Source: Anaerolineae bacterium
Lineage (GTDB): Bacteria; Chloroflexota; Anaerolineae; JAAYZQ01
Direction of reading: 5' to 3'
NCBI GenBank assembly: GCA_016929795.1
Contig: JAFGIA010000428.1
Span: forward strand, 1 to 30,606
DNA: 30,606 bases
In this document: piece by piece, positions 7,009-18,948 of the stretch
Position numbering within the stretch: the stretch's first letter is position 1
How the letters are laid out: each line of letters starts with the position of its first letter
Notes under the pieces: model-generated
Seen by the model: only the letters and a program-made list of their open reading frames with translations
What the model was told of the DNA's origin: nothing
Databases searched by the model: none
Program-made: the position numbers and the translations under genes

Positions 7009-9270
7009 ATGTCAGAACTCAATGCAGTAGAGCAGGGTTTGCTCTGGGGCGTGATCGCTGTCGCGTTCATCAGCCTCGCGTATGCATACTGGCTGTGGCG
7101 CGACACGTTGCGCCGGCCAAAGGGCACGCCCGAGATGCAAAAGGTGTGGCTGGCCATCAAAACAGGGGCCAACGCCTACCTGCAGCGCCAACTGCGCACC
7201 ATGCTCCCGATCTTGGGACTGCTGGCGATCATCCTCTTCTTCAGTGTCTATGTCGTGCGTCCAACGGAGCAGGCACTCCACGTATTCAACGACGACATCA
7301 GCGCCGCCCAGCTCTGGATCGGAATTGGCCGCAGCCTGGCCTTTATCGTCGGCGCCTCCTTCTCGATGATTGTCGGGCAGCTCGGCATGCGCGTGGCGAT
7401 CGAGGGCAACATCCGTGTGGCGGCCATGGCGGCGGCCAACAACTATAACGGGGCGCTCACCGTCGCCTACCGGGCCGGCACCTTTACCGGGATGCTGACC
7501 GACGGCCTCGGCCTGCTCGGCGGCACGATCATCTTTATGATTTTTGGGCGGGCTGCACCCGATGCCCTGCTCGGATTTGGGTTCGGCGGCACCCTGGTGG
7601 CGCTCTTTATGCGCATCGGCGGCGGCATTTTCACCAAGGCGGCGGACGTGGGCGCCGACCTGGTGGGCAAGGTGGAGCAGGGCCTGCCTGAGGACGACCC
7701 ACGCAACGCGGCCGTCATTGCCGACCTGGTAGGCGACAATGTGGGCGACTGCGCCGGCATGGCCGCCGACATTTTCGAGAGCTATGAGGTGACGATCGTC
7801 TCGACTCTGATCCTCGGCCTGGTGCTGATGGGGATCACGGGGAGTACTTATTGGATCGTCTACCCGCTGATCGTGCGCGCCATCGGCGTCATCTCTTCGA
7901 TCATGGGTACGTTCACCGTGCCCATCTGGGAGAACTTTCCGATCAAGTTCCTGCGCGCGCACGACGCCGAAGAGGCCATGTTCCGCTCCTACGAGGTGTC
8001 GTCGATCAACACCGTCATCTTTGCCTTCCTCTTTTCGCTCCTCTACGCCGATGGGGAATGGCAATTGGCGACGCTCAACGCCATCGGTGTCGGGTTGGCC
8101 GTCATCTTTAATCCACTCACGTCGCTCTTTACGTCGATCAAGCGCCGGCCGGTGCAAGAGATCGCTGAATCGACCCAAACGGGCTCCGCGACCACCATTC
8201 TCTCCGGCCTCGCCGTGGGGATGGAGGCCAGCGTGTGGAGCCTGGTGGCCATCGTCGTCGCGCTCGCCGCGAGCCTGATCATCTTTCGCGATGACGGCAT
8301 TATCTACATGCTCTATGGCGTGGCCATGGTCGGCATCGGCATGTTGTCGCACACGGGCAACAATGTAGCGATGGACTCGTACGGGCCGATCGCCGACAAT
8401 GCGAATGGCATCGGCGAGATGGCAGGGGTCGGCCCCGAAGCGTGGCAGCTCCTGGCCCAACTCGACGCTGTGGGCAACACGACCAAGGCGATCACCAAGC
8501 AGATCGCCATCGCCTCGGCGGTCGTGGCGGCCACCGCCCTCTTTTTCTCCTACGTGACCGACGCCCTCACCCTGGCCAATCCTGGCGTCCCCGTGCTCGA
8601 CCTGCTCAATGCCGGCATTCCAGTTTCTACGCTGGACGGGACCATCGGCTTTTTGCTCGGCGGTGCCATGCCCTTCCTGTTTGCCGCCTTTTCGCTGCGC
8701 GCCGTGGCGCGCGGCGCCAACCTGGTGGTGAACGAAGTGCGGCGCCAGTTCAAGATCCCGGGCGTGATCGAGGGCACGCAGACGCCCGACTATGGCCGGG
8801 TGGTGACGATCACGACGGCGTCGGCACAGAAGGAGCTGGTGAGCCTGGTGGCGCTGTCGGTGGGCACGCCGCTCCTGGTGGGGCTCATCTTCGAGGTCAA
8901 GGCGCTCGGCGCTTTCCTGGCGGGCGTGATCCTGACCGGCCAGCTCCTGGCAGTGTTCATGGCCATCGCCGGCGGTGCGCTCGACAATGCGAAAAAGTAC
9001 GTCGAGGACGGCCATTTTGGCGGCAAGGGCTCGCCGGCACACAAAGCGGGCGTCGAGGGTGACACGGTGGGCGACCCGTTGAAAGACACGGCCGGCCCGG
9101 CGCTCAACCCGATGATCAAGGTCGTGAACCTGGTCAGCCTGCTCGCCGCGCCGCTGATCGTCGAGAGCCGCGGCACGATCGGCATGTGGATCGCCACCGT
9201 GATCCTGGCCGCGCTCGTGATCTGGGCGATCTGGCAGAGCAAGCGCGACGTGGGGGTGGGGATCGCCTAG
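7009..9270 (+). CDS. hppA: Membrane-bound proton-pumping pyrophosphatase (K+-independent type)
   Basis: A 753-residue polytopic membrane protein that hydrolyses pyrophosphate and pumps protons across the cytoplasmic membrane. Signature blocks are intact: DVGADLVGKVE from residue 213, DDPRNAAVIADLVGDNVGDC, the HTGNNVAMDSYGPIADNANG block, and near the C-terminus GDTVGDPLKDTAGPALNP. The residues reported to separate potassium types read Lys493 and Thr496 (GNTTKAIT), which points to the K+-independent class. One family position differs: GGALDNAKK has Leu where Trp is usual. The ATG at 7009 has CAGGGAGG about eight bases upstream; the open frame begins earlier but within the promoter region. The gene is monocistronic with a strong terminator. 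Confidence 0.96.
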   Translation: MSELNAVEQGLLWGVIAVAFISLAYAYWLWRDTLRRPKGTPEMQKVWLAIKTGANAYLQRQLRTMLPILGLLAIILFFSVYVVRPTEQALHVFNDDISAAQLWIGIGRSLAFIVGASFSMIVGQLGMRVAIEGNIRVAAMAAANNYNGALTVAYRAGTFTGMLTDGLGLLGGTIIFMIFGRAAPDALLGFGFGGTLVALFMRIGGGIFTKAADVGADLVGKVEQGLPEDDPRNAAVIADLVGDNVGDCAGMAADIFESYEVTIVSTLILGLVLMGITGSTYWIVYPLIVRAIGVISSIMGTFTVPIWENFPIKFLRAHDAEEAMFRSYEVSSINTVIFAFLFSLLYADGEWQLATLNAIGVGLAVIFNPLTSLFTSIKRRPVQEIAESTQTGSATTILSGLAVGMEASVWSLVAIVVALAASLIIFRDDGIIYMLYGVAMVGIGMLSHTGNNVAMDSYGPIADNANGIGEMAGVGPEAWQLLAQLDAVGNTTKAITKQIAIASAVVAATALFFSYVTDALTLANPGVPVLDLLNAGIPVSTLDGTIGFLLGGAMPFLFAAFSLRAVARGANLVVNEVRRQFKIPGVIEGTQTPDYGRVVTITTASAQKELVSLVALSVGTPLLVGLIFEVKALGAFLAGVILTGQLLAVFMAIAGGALDNAKKYVEDGHFGGKGSPAHKAGVEGDTVGDPLKDTAGPALNPMIKVVNLVSLLAAPLIVESRGTIGMWIATVILAALVIWAIWQSKRDVGVGIA

Positions 9271-9298
9271 AACGCGGACGCGCGGGATTTACGGATCG

Positions 9299-9333
9299 AA
9301 GGGGCCTGAGGTTTTTCCTCAGGCCCCTTTATT
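9299..9333 (+). terminator. Intrinsic terminator of hppA
   Basis: A 13-bp perfect stem (9299-9311 with 9317-9329) with a TTTTT loop and a T-rich tail (TTATTT). A strong rho-independent terminator 29 bases after the hppA stop. The flanking A-rich bases would let it act weakly on tyrS transcripts too. Confidence 0.85.
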
Positions 9334-9341
9334 TCATGGTA

Positions 9342-9387
9342 TGGAAGAGTGGAAGGCTGGAAGGTTGTCCAGCCTTCCACTCTTCCA
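9342..9387. repeat. Perfect 20-bp inverted repeat at the tyrS 3' end
   Basis: Arms 9342-9361 and 9368-9387 are exactly complementary around a 6-base loop, ending one base before the tyrS stop codon. There is no T-run on either side. The core GGAAGAGTGGAAGG recurs once as a single arm near 30139-30152, so this is probably a dispersed genomic repeat. Confidence 0.75.
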
Positions 9388-9388
9388 C

Positions 9389-10624
9389 CTAACTCACGGG
9401 CACGATCCGATGATAGCGCTTTTTGCCGGCACGGAGCAGGATGCCGCCGCCGTCCAGGTCGGCGGCGGTGATCACGTCATCCACGCTGCCCACTGGCCGG
9501 TCGTTGACGTACGCTCCCCCCTGCTCGATCAGGCGCCGCGCGTCACTCTTTGAGCGGGCCAGGCCGACGCGCTGAAAGAGGTCTGGCGCGGGGATGCCGG
9601 CTGCCAGCTCGGCGGCTTTTACTTCAGTGGTGGGCACCGCGTCGGTCACCACCCCTTCGCTGAACAGCTTGCGCGATGTGTCGCGCGCCTCTTCCGCCGC
9701 CCGCTCGCCGTGCAGCACGCGCGTGGCCTCGTAGGCGAGCACTTCTTTGGCACGGCGGATGTCGGCCCCTTGCAGGCTGCCTAACTCGCGCACGCGCTCC
9801 ATCGGCAGGAAGGTAAAGATCGCCAAAAAGCGCTCGACATCCGCATCCTCGGTGTTGATCCAGTACTGGTAGTACTCGTAGGGCGACACTAACTCGGGAT
9901 CGAGCCACACAGCCCCTGCCGCCGACTTGCCCATCTTGGCACCAGAGCTGGTGGTGACGAGTGGGAAGGTGGCGGCGTACGCCTGCACACCCTCCACGCG
10001 CCGGATCAGGTCGGCCCCGGCCAGGATGTTGCCCCACTGGTCGTTGCCGCCCATCTGGAGCGTGCAGCCGTACTCACGGTAGAGGTGCAAAAAGTCGTAC
10101 GCCTGGAGCAGCATGTAGTTGAATTCGAGAAAACTCAGGCCGCTCTCACTGTCGTAGCGGCTGCGATACGCCTCAGCGGCGAGCATGCGGTTGACGCTGA
10201 AATGGCGGCCGATCTCGCGCATGAACTCCAGGTAGTTGAGCGGGCGCAGCCACTCGGCGTTGTTGATCATCAACGCCTGGCCCTCTGCAAAGTCGAGCAG
10301 CCTGCCCATCTGGGCCTTGAGGCGTTCCAGGTTGGCGTCGATCCGCTCCACGGTCATGAGCTGGCGCATCTCGTCCTTGCCACTCGGGTCGCCCACCATG
10401 CCGGTGCCGCCGCCGATGACGGCGATCGGCCGGTGTCCGTGGCGCTGCATCTGGGCCAGGGCCATGATCGGCACCAGGTTGCCGATGTGAAAGCTGGTGG
10501 CTGTCGGGTCAAAGCCGACGTAGCACGTGATCGGCTCCTCCACCGCCTCGCGCAGGCCCAACGTGTCGGATACCTGCTCGATAAAGCCGCGCTCCACGAG
10601 TACGTCGAATACGTTGTCGGTCAT
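9389..10624 (-). CDS. tyrS: Tyrosyl-tRNA synthetase
   Basis: A 411-residue class I aminoacyl-tRNA synthetase that charges tRNA-Tyr. The HIGH motif is HIGN at residues 46-49 and the KMSKS motif is KMGKS at residues 230-234. The tyrosine-binding region GFDPTATSFHIGN and the QMGGNDQWGN block are present. The last ~65 residues are an S4-type RNA-binding domain (SKSDARRLIEQGGAYVND). The length fits the bacterial family. The ATG at 10624 has AAGGGA about 12 bases upstream, a slightly distant ribosome site. The leader, from the promoter at 10748-10777, is about 118 bases long and contains a MITE-like element; no T-box is recognisable. Confidence 0.97.
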   Translation of the reverse strand: MTDNVFDVLVERGFIEQVSDTLGLREAVEEPITCYVGFDPTATSFHIGNLVPIMALAQMQRHGHRPIAVIGGGTGMVGDPSGKDEMRQLMTVERIDANLERLKAQMGRLLDFAEGQALMINNAEWLRPLNYLEFMREIGRHFSVNRMLAAEAYRSRYDSESGLSFLEFNYMLLQAYDFLHLYREYGCTLQMGGNDQWGNILAGADLIRRVEGVQAYAATFPLVTTSSGAKMGKSAAGAVWLDPELVSPYEYYQYWINTEDADVERFLAIFTFLPMERVRELGSLQGADIRRAKEVLAYEATRVLHGERAAEEARDTSRKLFSEGVVTDAVPTTEVKAAELAAGIPAPDLFQRVGLARSKSDARRLIEQGGAYVNDRPVGSVDDVITAADLDGGGILLRAGKKRYHRIVPVS

Positions 10625-10656
10625 GTTTTGTCTGTCCCTTCTGAGTGCTTCGAAGG

Positions 10657-10734
10657 TATCATCTCAATAAAGGGGGGAAGTGTGGGTGTGTGCGAGCACC
10701 GCACACACCCATACCCCCAATTGTTGAGCAGATA
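10657..10734. mobile_element. MITE-like palindromic element, copy A
   Basis: A 78-bp near-palindrome. The ends are imperfect 11-bp inverted repeats (TATCATCTCAA and, reversed, TATCTGCTCAA). A G-run/C-run pair and an 11-bp perfect central stem (GGGTGTGTGCG with CGCACACACCC) make a long hairpin. Exact 10-bp direct repeats GCTTCGAAGG flank it (10647-10656 and 10735-10744), as expected for a target-site duplication. The first 25 bases are identical to copy B. No coding capacity. Confidence 0.75.
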
Positions 10735-10747
10735 GCTTCGAAGGGTT

Positions 10748-10777
10748 AGTATAGCACGACAGAACGAGTTTTGCCAA
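10748..10777 (-). promoter_or_regulatory. tyrS: Promoter of tyrS
   Basis: On the minus strand TTGGCA (10777-10772), 18 bp and TATACT (10753-10748). It lies just upstream of MITE copy A, so the element would be transcribed in the tyrS leader. Confidence 0.65.
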
Positions 10778-10883
10778 ATACGCCCTCAGGGAATCAGGAG
10801 AACGCTTGCACAGCCCTTGGGGGGATTGGGTGGGGCAGCCGTCGCAGGGCGGCACCAAATCAGAAGCGAATGCCCAGGTAACC

Positions 10884-10912
10884 TTGTATTCAGGGGTGGG
10901 ATCGAGTATAAT
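10884..10912 (+). promoter_or_regulatory. Promoter of the adenylate cyclase gene
   Basis: TTGTAT (10884-10889), 17 bp and a perfect TATAAT (10907-10912). The leader would be only ~20 bases and carries AAAGGAG before the ATG at 10939. The 314-base gap 10625-10938 otherwise holds MITE copy A and the divergent tyrS promoter; nothing else is recognised. Confidence 0.7.
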
Positions 10913-10938
10913 GGTTGCGCGTCGAGAAAGGAGCCGAC

Positions 10939-14571
<3,633 letters not shown>

Positions 14572-14607
14572 AGCACCAGGCAGGGTCCAAGATTTCTCGT
14601 TGGCCGT

Positions 14608-14643
14608 AACGACTTCGGTCGTTTTTGCACGGCTGAAAGCCGT
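14608..14643 (+). terminator. Terminator with UUCG loop plus second hairpin
   Basis: AACGAC-TTCG-GTCGTT followed by TTT (14608-14626) is a short stem with a stable tetraloop and T-run, well placed for the cyclase gene. A second hairpin, ACGGCT-GAA-AGCCGT (14629-14643), follows. The two are related in inverted orientation (both contain a CxGAAxxCxGTTAC core), so this may be a REP-like pair acting as a bidirectional terminator. Confidence 0.6.
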
Positions 14644-14657
14644 TACTACGAACGCTG

Positions 14658-17600
14658 CTAGTTCCCCGCCAGCGCCCCCTGGCTCATGTGACAGAACGTA
14701 AAGCGGATCACGTTGTTGTCCACGTCGCGCTCGTAGGCCGGCGCCTGACCACACGTACCCGCCATGTCCTCCCACGTGCTCCCTGTCCAGTACACCACGC
14801 GCAGCGTGCTCTCGTCGGCGATGCCCGCGATGTCGGCGTCGCTGTACTCGATCGTCATGGTCACGGGCTCGTGGAACAGTGGATCGGCTGGGTCCTGTGC
14901 GAGCCATGGCCGGGCCGTCCCCCTCTCCCCGGCGCTTGCCGCAGGCGATCCACGCACCACCAGCGGCAGGTACACACGCTGCATGTGCGCACAGGGATAG
15001 GCGTGCAAGAAGAAGGCGTGGTTCGCATACGTGTCACCCGGGTCGAGCGCCTCGGTGGGCGACAGCAGCGGCGTGTAGACCAGGTCGGTGCACAGGGTGA
15101 CGGCGGCAGGCGGGACCTGGAGCGTCGTCGTCAGGCCCTGCATGTCGGTGAACACCAGTGTGCCACCGTTGATCTGGTCGACGCTTGTCACGGTGGTGGC
15201 CGCGATTTTCAGCACCATCAAGTCAGCGTCCCCACTGTAGGGGTGCAGTGGCTCCACCCCGCCGTCGCCATACCAGTTGTTCCAGTCAGCCGCCACGGCG
15301 TGCATATTGCCCGCGCGGTCCAGCGCGATGCTGGCCCCCTCGCCGTTGTAGCCGTAGAAGGCGTGCCACTGGTAAGTGCCGCTGCCGTCCAGCTTGAGCA
15401 CCACCAGGCCGCCGGATCCACTCTCATGGAGTGGCGGCTCGCCGCCGCTGCCGTTCCAGGAATCGTAGCTCTCCCCCGCGACGTACACGTAGCCGGCGCC
15501 ATCCACGGCCACGGACCCGCCGTAATCCCAGTCGGTCCCGCCGTAGAAAGTGTGCCACTGGTAGGCACCGTTGCTGTCCAGCTTGAGCAGGGCCAGGTCT
15601 CCATATCCGTCGCCCGTGTGGGGGTGGAGCGGCTCCGCTCCTCCGTCGCCCTGCCAGGTGGCGTACGAGCAGCTCGCGACATACACGCCGCCCGCCCCGT
15701 CTGTGGCGACGCCCATTCTCCACCACCACGACGAGTAGTCGAGGCTCTCCCCGTAGAAGGTGTGCCATTGGTAGGCCCCACTGCTGTTCAGCTTGAGCAC
15801 CACCAGGTCATAGTTGCCATCGGCTGTATAGGGGTGGAGCGGCTCCTGGCTGCCATCGCCCTGCCACGTCGCATCGCTTCCCCCCACCAGATAGACGCCG
15901 CCCGCCCCGTCGACGGCCACGGCCGCGCCATAGTCCTCACCGCCGCTGCCGTAGAAGGTGTGCCACTGGTAGGCGCCATCCGTGTCCAGCTTGAGCACCG
16001 CCAGATCTCTGTAACCCGAATGGGTGTGGATCGGCAGCTCATTCGCGGGTCCCAGCCACGACTGGTAGCTCGTGCCGGCCACATAGAGACCGCCCGCCGC
16101 GTCGAGGGCCAGCCCGTGGCTCCAGCTCCAGTAGTAGTAGTCACTGCTGCCATAGAAAGTATGCCATTGGTAGCTGCCGTTGCTGTCCAGCTTGAGCACC
16201 ACCAGGTCGTCGTTGCCCAAGCCGCGATGAGGATGGAGGGGGTCCTCGGACACCGGGCCGCTCCAGGTGTCCTGGCTGCTGCCCGTGACATAGACGTTGC
16301 CGGCTGCGTCCAGGACGATCGATCCACCGTAATCCCAACTGCTGCCCGCGCCGTAGAAGGTATGCCACTGGTACGCGCCGCTGGTGTCCAGCTTGACCAC
16401 AAAGATGTCAGCCGCGCCGCCGCCGCTGTGTGGGTGAAGCGGCTCTGTGCCCCCGTCGCCCTGCCACGTGGCGTCGCTGTAGCCCGCGATGTACATGTTG
16501 CCGGCCGCGTCCACGGCTACTCCCTGACCGTAATCGTTGCCCTGTTCGCTGCCATAGAAGGTGTGCCACTGATAAGCACCGCTGCTATCCAGCTTTAGTG
16601 CCGCGATCTCTGACCCACTGTTGAATGAGTGGAGCGGCTCGACAGCGCCATCGCCCTGCCAACTGTTCCAGCTTGACCCGGCAACGTGGATGTTGCCCGT
16701 GCTGTCCAACGCGATGTTGAGTCCGCCATTGCTCGACCCATACCCGTAGAAGGTGTGCCACTGGTAGGCGCCGCTGCCATCCAGCTTGAGCACCACCAGG
16801 CCGCCGGATCCGCTGTCGTGGAGTGGCAGCTCGCCGCCACTGCCATTCCAGGAGTTGTCGCTCTCGCCCGCGACGTACACGTACCCGGCGCCATCCACGG
16901 TCACGGACCCGCCATAGTCCCAGTAGGTCCCGCCGTAGAAGGTGTGCCACTGGTAGGCGCCGCTGCTATTCAGCTTGAGCACGGCGATGTCCGGGTATCC
17001 GTCGCCTGTGTGCGCGTGCAGCGGCGCCGTCCCCCCGTCGCCCTGCCAGGTGGCGTCCGAGCAGCTCACCACGTACAGGCCGCCGGCCCCGTCCGTGGCC
17101 ACGCCCGTTCTCCGCCACCACGAATAGTAGTTGTAGTCGCTGCTCTCCCCGTAGAAGGTGTGCCATTGGTAGACCCCACTGCCGTCCAGCTTGAGCACGA
17201 CAAGGTTGTAGCTGCCGCTGCCCGTAAAGGCGTGGAGCGGCTCCTGGCTGCCATCCCCCTGCCACGTCGCGCTGCTCACCCCCGCCACGTACACGCCCCC
17301 TGCCCCGTCCAGGGCCAGGCCCGAGCCATAGTCGGAATCAACGCTGCCGTAGAAGGTGTGCCATTGGTAGGCGCCATCCGTGTCCAGCTTGAGCACCGTC
17401 AGATCGACGTAACCCGAATGGGCGTGGATCGGCGGCGCGCTGCCAGCCCCCAGCCAGGACGCGTAGCTCGTGCCGGCTACGTACAGGCCGCCGGCCGCGT
17501 CAAGGGCCAGCCCGTGGTTCCACCCCCAGTAGTAATACCTGGTGCCGTAAAAGGTATGCCATTGGTAGGCGCCACTGCCATCCAGCTTGAGCACCACCGC

Positions 17601-18620
17601 GCTGGACGATGAGCCAAAGGGATGGAGCGGGCTCTGGCCCGCCGGGCCGTCCCACGTGGCATAGCTGCTGCCCGTGACATAGACGTTGCCCGCCGCGTCC
17701 AGGACGATCCCACCCCCATAGTCCCAACTGCTGCCCGCGCCGTAGAAGGTGTGCCACTGGTACGCCCCACTCGCGTCCAGCTTGGCCACGAAAATGTCGG
17801 CCCCCCACCCGCCGCTGTGCGCGTGCAGCGGCTCCGCCCCCCCGTCGCCCTGCCACGGCGCGTCGCTGTAGCCCGTGATGTACACGTTGCCGGCCGCGTC
17901 CACGGCCATCCCGATGCCGTAATCGTCGCCGCCCACCGAGCCATAGAAGGTGTGCCATTCGTAGGTCGGGTCGATCGTCAGGGGGTAGCGCGGATCGTAG
18001 GCGCCCAGCCGAAAGCTCACGGTCGAGTCGCCCGCCACGACGAAGGCCACGGCCACTGCGGCACGCCGGCCGCCGATCTCCTGCCACGCCACGGGCGCCG
18101 ACTCGGTCAGTGCGCCCCGGTCAGAGGCCACCTGGAAGCGCAGCGATCCGTCGGGCTGCAGCCGGGCCGGCACGTTGTAGCGCAGGCGGATCAGCGCCGG
18201 GTCGGCGCCGGGGGCGAGGTGGTACGTCGCCTTGGCGCTGCCTCCCACCCCGCTGTACACCAGGTCGATGCCCGGCCACAGCCTCTCGTAGTGCACCTCC
18301 CCCAGCGCATCCGGCCGGCTGCCGGCTTCAGCGCCACCCTGCACGTCCGCAGCGCCCGTCGACCGGGGCGCGGTGCCGGCAGCGCCGGCGAACTCGACAC
18401 AGAGCGCGTGGTCGAGCGCCGCCAGGCAGGCCCGGCCCGGCAGGAAGGTGACCAGGTGCCCGTCGACGCGAAATACGAGCGGGCTGCCGGTTCCTACCGC
18501 TTCCTGCGCTGTCGGCGGTGCCGGCAGCACTGCCGAGCTTTCGACCCGAGCTGCCACGGGCGTCGTGCCGAGCAGGCCGACACACAGAACCACCGTCAAG
18601 ATCATGCGGATGGTCATCAT
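14658..18620 (-). CDS. Exported SBBP-type double beta-propeller protein
   Basis: A 1320-residue exported protein. Residues 1-25 are a signal peptide ending PVAA. Residues ~45-215 resemble the N-terminal domain usual before SBBP repeats (LWPGIDLVYSG, YDPRYPLTIDP). From residue ~219 there are 14 units of ~66 residues, each with YQWHTFYG, a D-x-A/G-GN-x-YV segment and a V-LKLD segment, the SBBP (seven-bladed propeller-type) repeat. Units 1-7 (W222 onward) and 8-14 (W685 onward) match pairwise. Residues ~1140-1320 form a C-terminal beta domain (VTMTIEYSDADIAG, LRVVYWTGSTWEDMA) with an inserted VYLPLVVRG segment. The ATG at 18620 has a perfect AAAGGAGG six bases upstream. Probably a cell-surface protein; the ligand is unknown. 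Confidence 0.9.
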   Translation of the reverse strand: MMTIRMILTVVLCVGLLGTTPVAARVESSAVLPAPPTAQEAVGTGSPLVFRVDGHLVTFLPGRACLAALDHALCVEFAGAAGTAPRSTGAADVQGGAEAGSRPDALGEVHYERLWPGIDLVYSGVGGSAKATYHLAPGADPALIRLRYNVPARLQPDGSLRFQVASDRGALTESAPVAWQEIGGRRAAVAVAFVVAGDSTVSFRLGAYDPRYPLTIDPTYEWHTFYGSVGGDDYGIGMAVDAAGNVYITGYSDAPWQGDGGAEPLHAHSGGWGADIFVAKLDASGAYQWHTFYGAGSSWDYGGGIVLDAAGNVYVTGSSYATWDGPAGQSPLHPFGSSSSAVVLKLDGSGAYQWHTFYGTRYYYWGWNHGLALDAAGGLYVAGTSYASWLGAGSAPPIHAHSGYVDLTVLKLDTDGAYQWHTFYGSVDSDYGSGLALDGAGGVYVAGVSSATWQGDGSQEPLHAFTGSGSYNLVVLKLDGSGVYQWHTFYGESSDYNYYSWWRRTGVATDGAGGLYVVSCSDATWQGDGGTAPLHAHTGDGYPDIAVLKLNSSGAYQWHTFYGGTYWDYGGSVTVDGAGYVYVAGESDNSWNGSGGELPLHDSGSGGLVVLKLDGSGAYQWHTFYGYGSSNGGLNIALDSTGNIHVAGSSWNSWQGDGAVEPLHSFNSGSEIAALKLDSSGAYQWHTFYGSEQGNDYGQGVAVDAAGNMYIAGYSDATWQGDGGTEPLHPHSGGGAADIFVVKLDTSGAYQWHTFYGAGSSWDYGGSIVLDAAGNVYVTGSSQDTWSGPVSEDPLHPHRGLGNDDLVVLKLDSNGSYQWHTFYGSSDYYYWSWSHGLALDAAGGLYVAGTSYQSWLGPANELPIHTHSGYRDLAVLKLDTDGAYQWHTFYGSGGEDYGAAVAVDGAGGVYLVGGSDATWQGDGSQEPLHPYTADGNYDLVVLKLNSSGAYQWHTFYGESLDYSSWWWRMGVATDGAGGVYVASCSYATWQGDGGAEPLHPHTGDGYGDLALLKLDSNGAYQWHTFYGGTDWDYGGSVAVDGAGYVYVAGESYDSWNGSGGEPPLHESGSGGLVVLKLDGSGTYQWHAFYGYNGEGASIALDRAGNMHAVAADWNNWYGDGGVEPLHPYSGDADLMVLKIAATTVTSVDQINGGTLVFTDMQGLTTTLQVPPAAVTLCTDLVYTPLLSPTEALDPGDTYANHAFFLHAYPCAHMQRVYLPLVVRGSPAASAGERGTARPWLAQDPADPLFHEPVTMTIEYSDADIAGIADESTLRVVYWTGSTWEDMAGTCGQAPAYERDVDNNVIRFTFCHMSQGALAGN
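15190..17970 (-). repeat. Fourteen ~200-bp coding repeats arranged as two blocks of seven
   Basis: Block 1 covers about 17970-16580 and block 2 about 16579-15190, each ~1390 bp. Within a unit the DNA for GAYQWHTFYG is close to identical across the array. Corresponding units of the two blocks share special inserts: units 2 and 9 (AGSSWDYGG), 3 and 10 (YYYW, AGTSY), 5 and 12 (SWW, VATDGAGG), 6 and 13 (WDYGGSV, VAGES). Confidence 0.85.
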
Positions 18621-18948
18621 TACGTCCTCCTTTGGAGCACACATGGATCTGTTCACCCCCGCATTGTTGTCTCAAGTAGAGACTGCTGGCGTCGTTGGGT
18701 TTGGCCGGCGAGGAACGACATTGCAGCAACGACGGCAGCGCAAAAATACGAGCGGCAGGTTATTCACGACCCCCGCCTGCGAGTGCATGATCCAGGCTCT
18801 GACCGGGCCTCGAATCAGGTCGACTCGCACAACCGGCTGTGGAGTCTAGTAACAGAGTATCATACAATTGAGCGCGCTGCAATCGTACCTGGGGAGGATT
18901 CTAGTCCTATCGAATCAAAGAACCTACGAGAAACAATATCTCTGTGTA
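18621..18948. other. 328-base intergenic region, no gene recognised
   Basis: It lies between the ABC gene stop and the propeller gene start. Apart from the AAAGGAGG ribosome site at 18626-18633 (minus) I see no convincing promoter pair, terminator or RNA structure. A lone TAGAAT at 18902-18897 (minus) lacks a -35 at the right distance. Translations of this stretch resemble nothing. Confidence 0.5.

Noticed and set aside
7012..9042. 676-codon open frame antisense to hppA
   Set aside because: It lies wholly over a certain gene, has low-complexity His/Arg/Asp-rich translation and no domain; a product of high GC.
10625..10747. T-box riboswitch in the tyrS leader
   Set aside because: No T-box sequence or specifier stem is recognisable; the leader is mostly the MITE-like element.
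10664..10858. 64-codon minus-strand frame over MITE copy A
   Set aside because: Similar short translations (ending HTPTSPLY or similar) arise from copies A and B because they are the same repeat, not because of a conserved protein.
14688..16598. 636-codon frame antisense to the propeller gene
   Set aside because: Its repeats simply mirror the SBBP repeats on the other strand; no ribosome site or independent motif.
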